From positions 1-43,408 of the forward strand of contig NZ_JXWY01000001.1 of the NCBI RefSeq assembly GCF_000934465.1: 43,408 bases of DNA. Reading direction: 5' to 3'. This DNA comes from Staphylococcus microti. GTDB lineage: Bacteria > Bacillota > Bacilli > Staphylococcales > Staphylococcaceae. This document shows positions 43,380-43,408 of the stretch, in pieces (positions within the stretch are counted from its first letter, which is position 1; each line of letters starts with the position of its first letter). The position numbers were made by a program, and so were the translations under genes. The notes under the pieces are model-generated. The model searched no databases. It had not been told where the DNA came from and saw only the letters and a list, made by a program, of their open reading frames with translations.

Positions 43380-43408
43380 ATGACAACACCATTTCAACGT
43401 GTTCACTT
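43380..43408 (+). CDS. deoB: Phosphopentomutase, first codons only (cut by window end)
   Basis: AAGGAG lies 8 nt before an ATG that reads MTTPFQRVH before the window ends. This resembles the N-terminus of staphylococcal DeoB (MTRPFNRVHL as I remember it), and deoB follows deoC in S. aureus. The enzyme interconverts deoxyribose 1- and 5-phosphate, linking DeoD to DeoC. Confidence 0.7.

Overview
The window looks like a chromosomal segment of a Staphylococcus species. It is low-GC, has strong AGGAGG-type ribosome binding sites and many GTG/TTG starts, and carries staphylococcal gene sets: xylR-xylA-xylB, and a deoD - Tet38-like transporter - deoC - deoB order as I remember it from S. aureus. The species cannot be decided from sequence alone. 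I see no phage, plasmid or integrase module; the only mobile-element trace is a short group II intron-like fragment at the left edge.

Layout. 1-4464 holds an intron remnant, an AT-rich orphan membrane protein, a flavin reductase-like protein, a YjiH-type membrane protein and an orphan protein with a possible zinc-binding motif. 4593-21552 is a purine/allantoin degradation island: an MFS transporter and a PucR activator on the minus strand, pucI-allB on the plus strand, an oppositely oriented esterase plus second M20 amidohydrolase, then an eight-gene plus-strand operon (allC, ureidoglycine aminohydrolase, two allD paralogues, fdrA/allF, DUF1116/allG, DUF2877/allH, carbamate kinase). Together these can take allantoin to oxamate plus carbamoyl phosphate and harvest one ATP, an anaerobic route that ends in substrate-level phosphorylation. 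21766-23077 adds a cupin and a 2-hydroxyacid (glyoxylate-type) dehydrogenase.

23265-24060 holds small membrane-protein genes. 24118-29653 is the xylose block xylR, xylA, xylB and an XylE-type symporter, with a promoter, XylR-type operator and cre in front of xylA. 29841-33519 holds a decayed XRE regulator, two lipoproteins and several small membrane proteins; three of these genes share a nearly identical promoter. 33571-37935 is a divergent GntR regulator and an operon for a four-carbon sugar acid (NAD-dependent dehydrogenase, DUF1537 kinase, GntP permease) that lacks the usual aldolase/decarboxylase and isomerase genes.

38029-38166 is a 46-bp tandem repeat (three units). 38214-39321 holds a small membrane protein and an EamA-type transporter broken by a 16-bp tandem duplication. 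39540 to the end is a HutC-type GntR regulator followed by deoD, a Tet38-like MFS gene with a one-base frameshift, deoC and the first codons of deoB. Four sites matching the CcpA cre consensus precede the allantoin, xylose, sugar-acid and deoxynucleoside operons, so the window reads as a collection of catabolic operons under carbon catabolite control.
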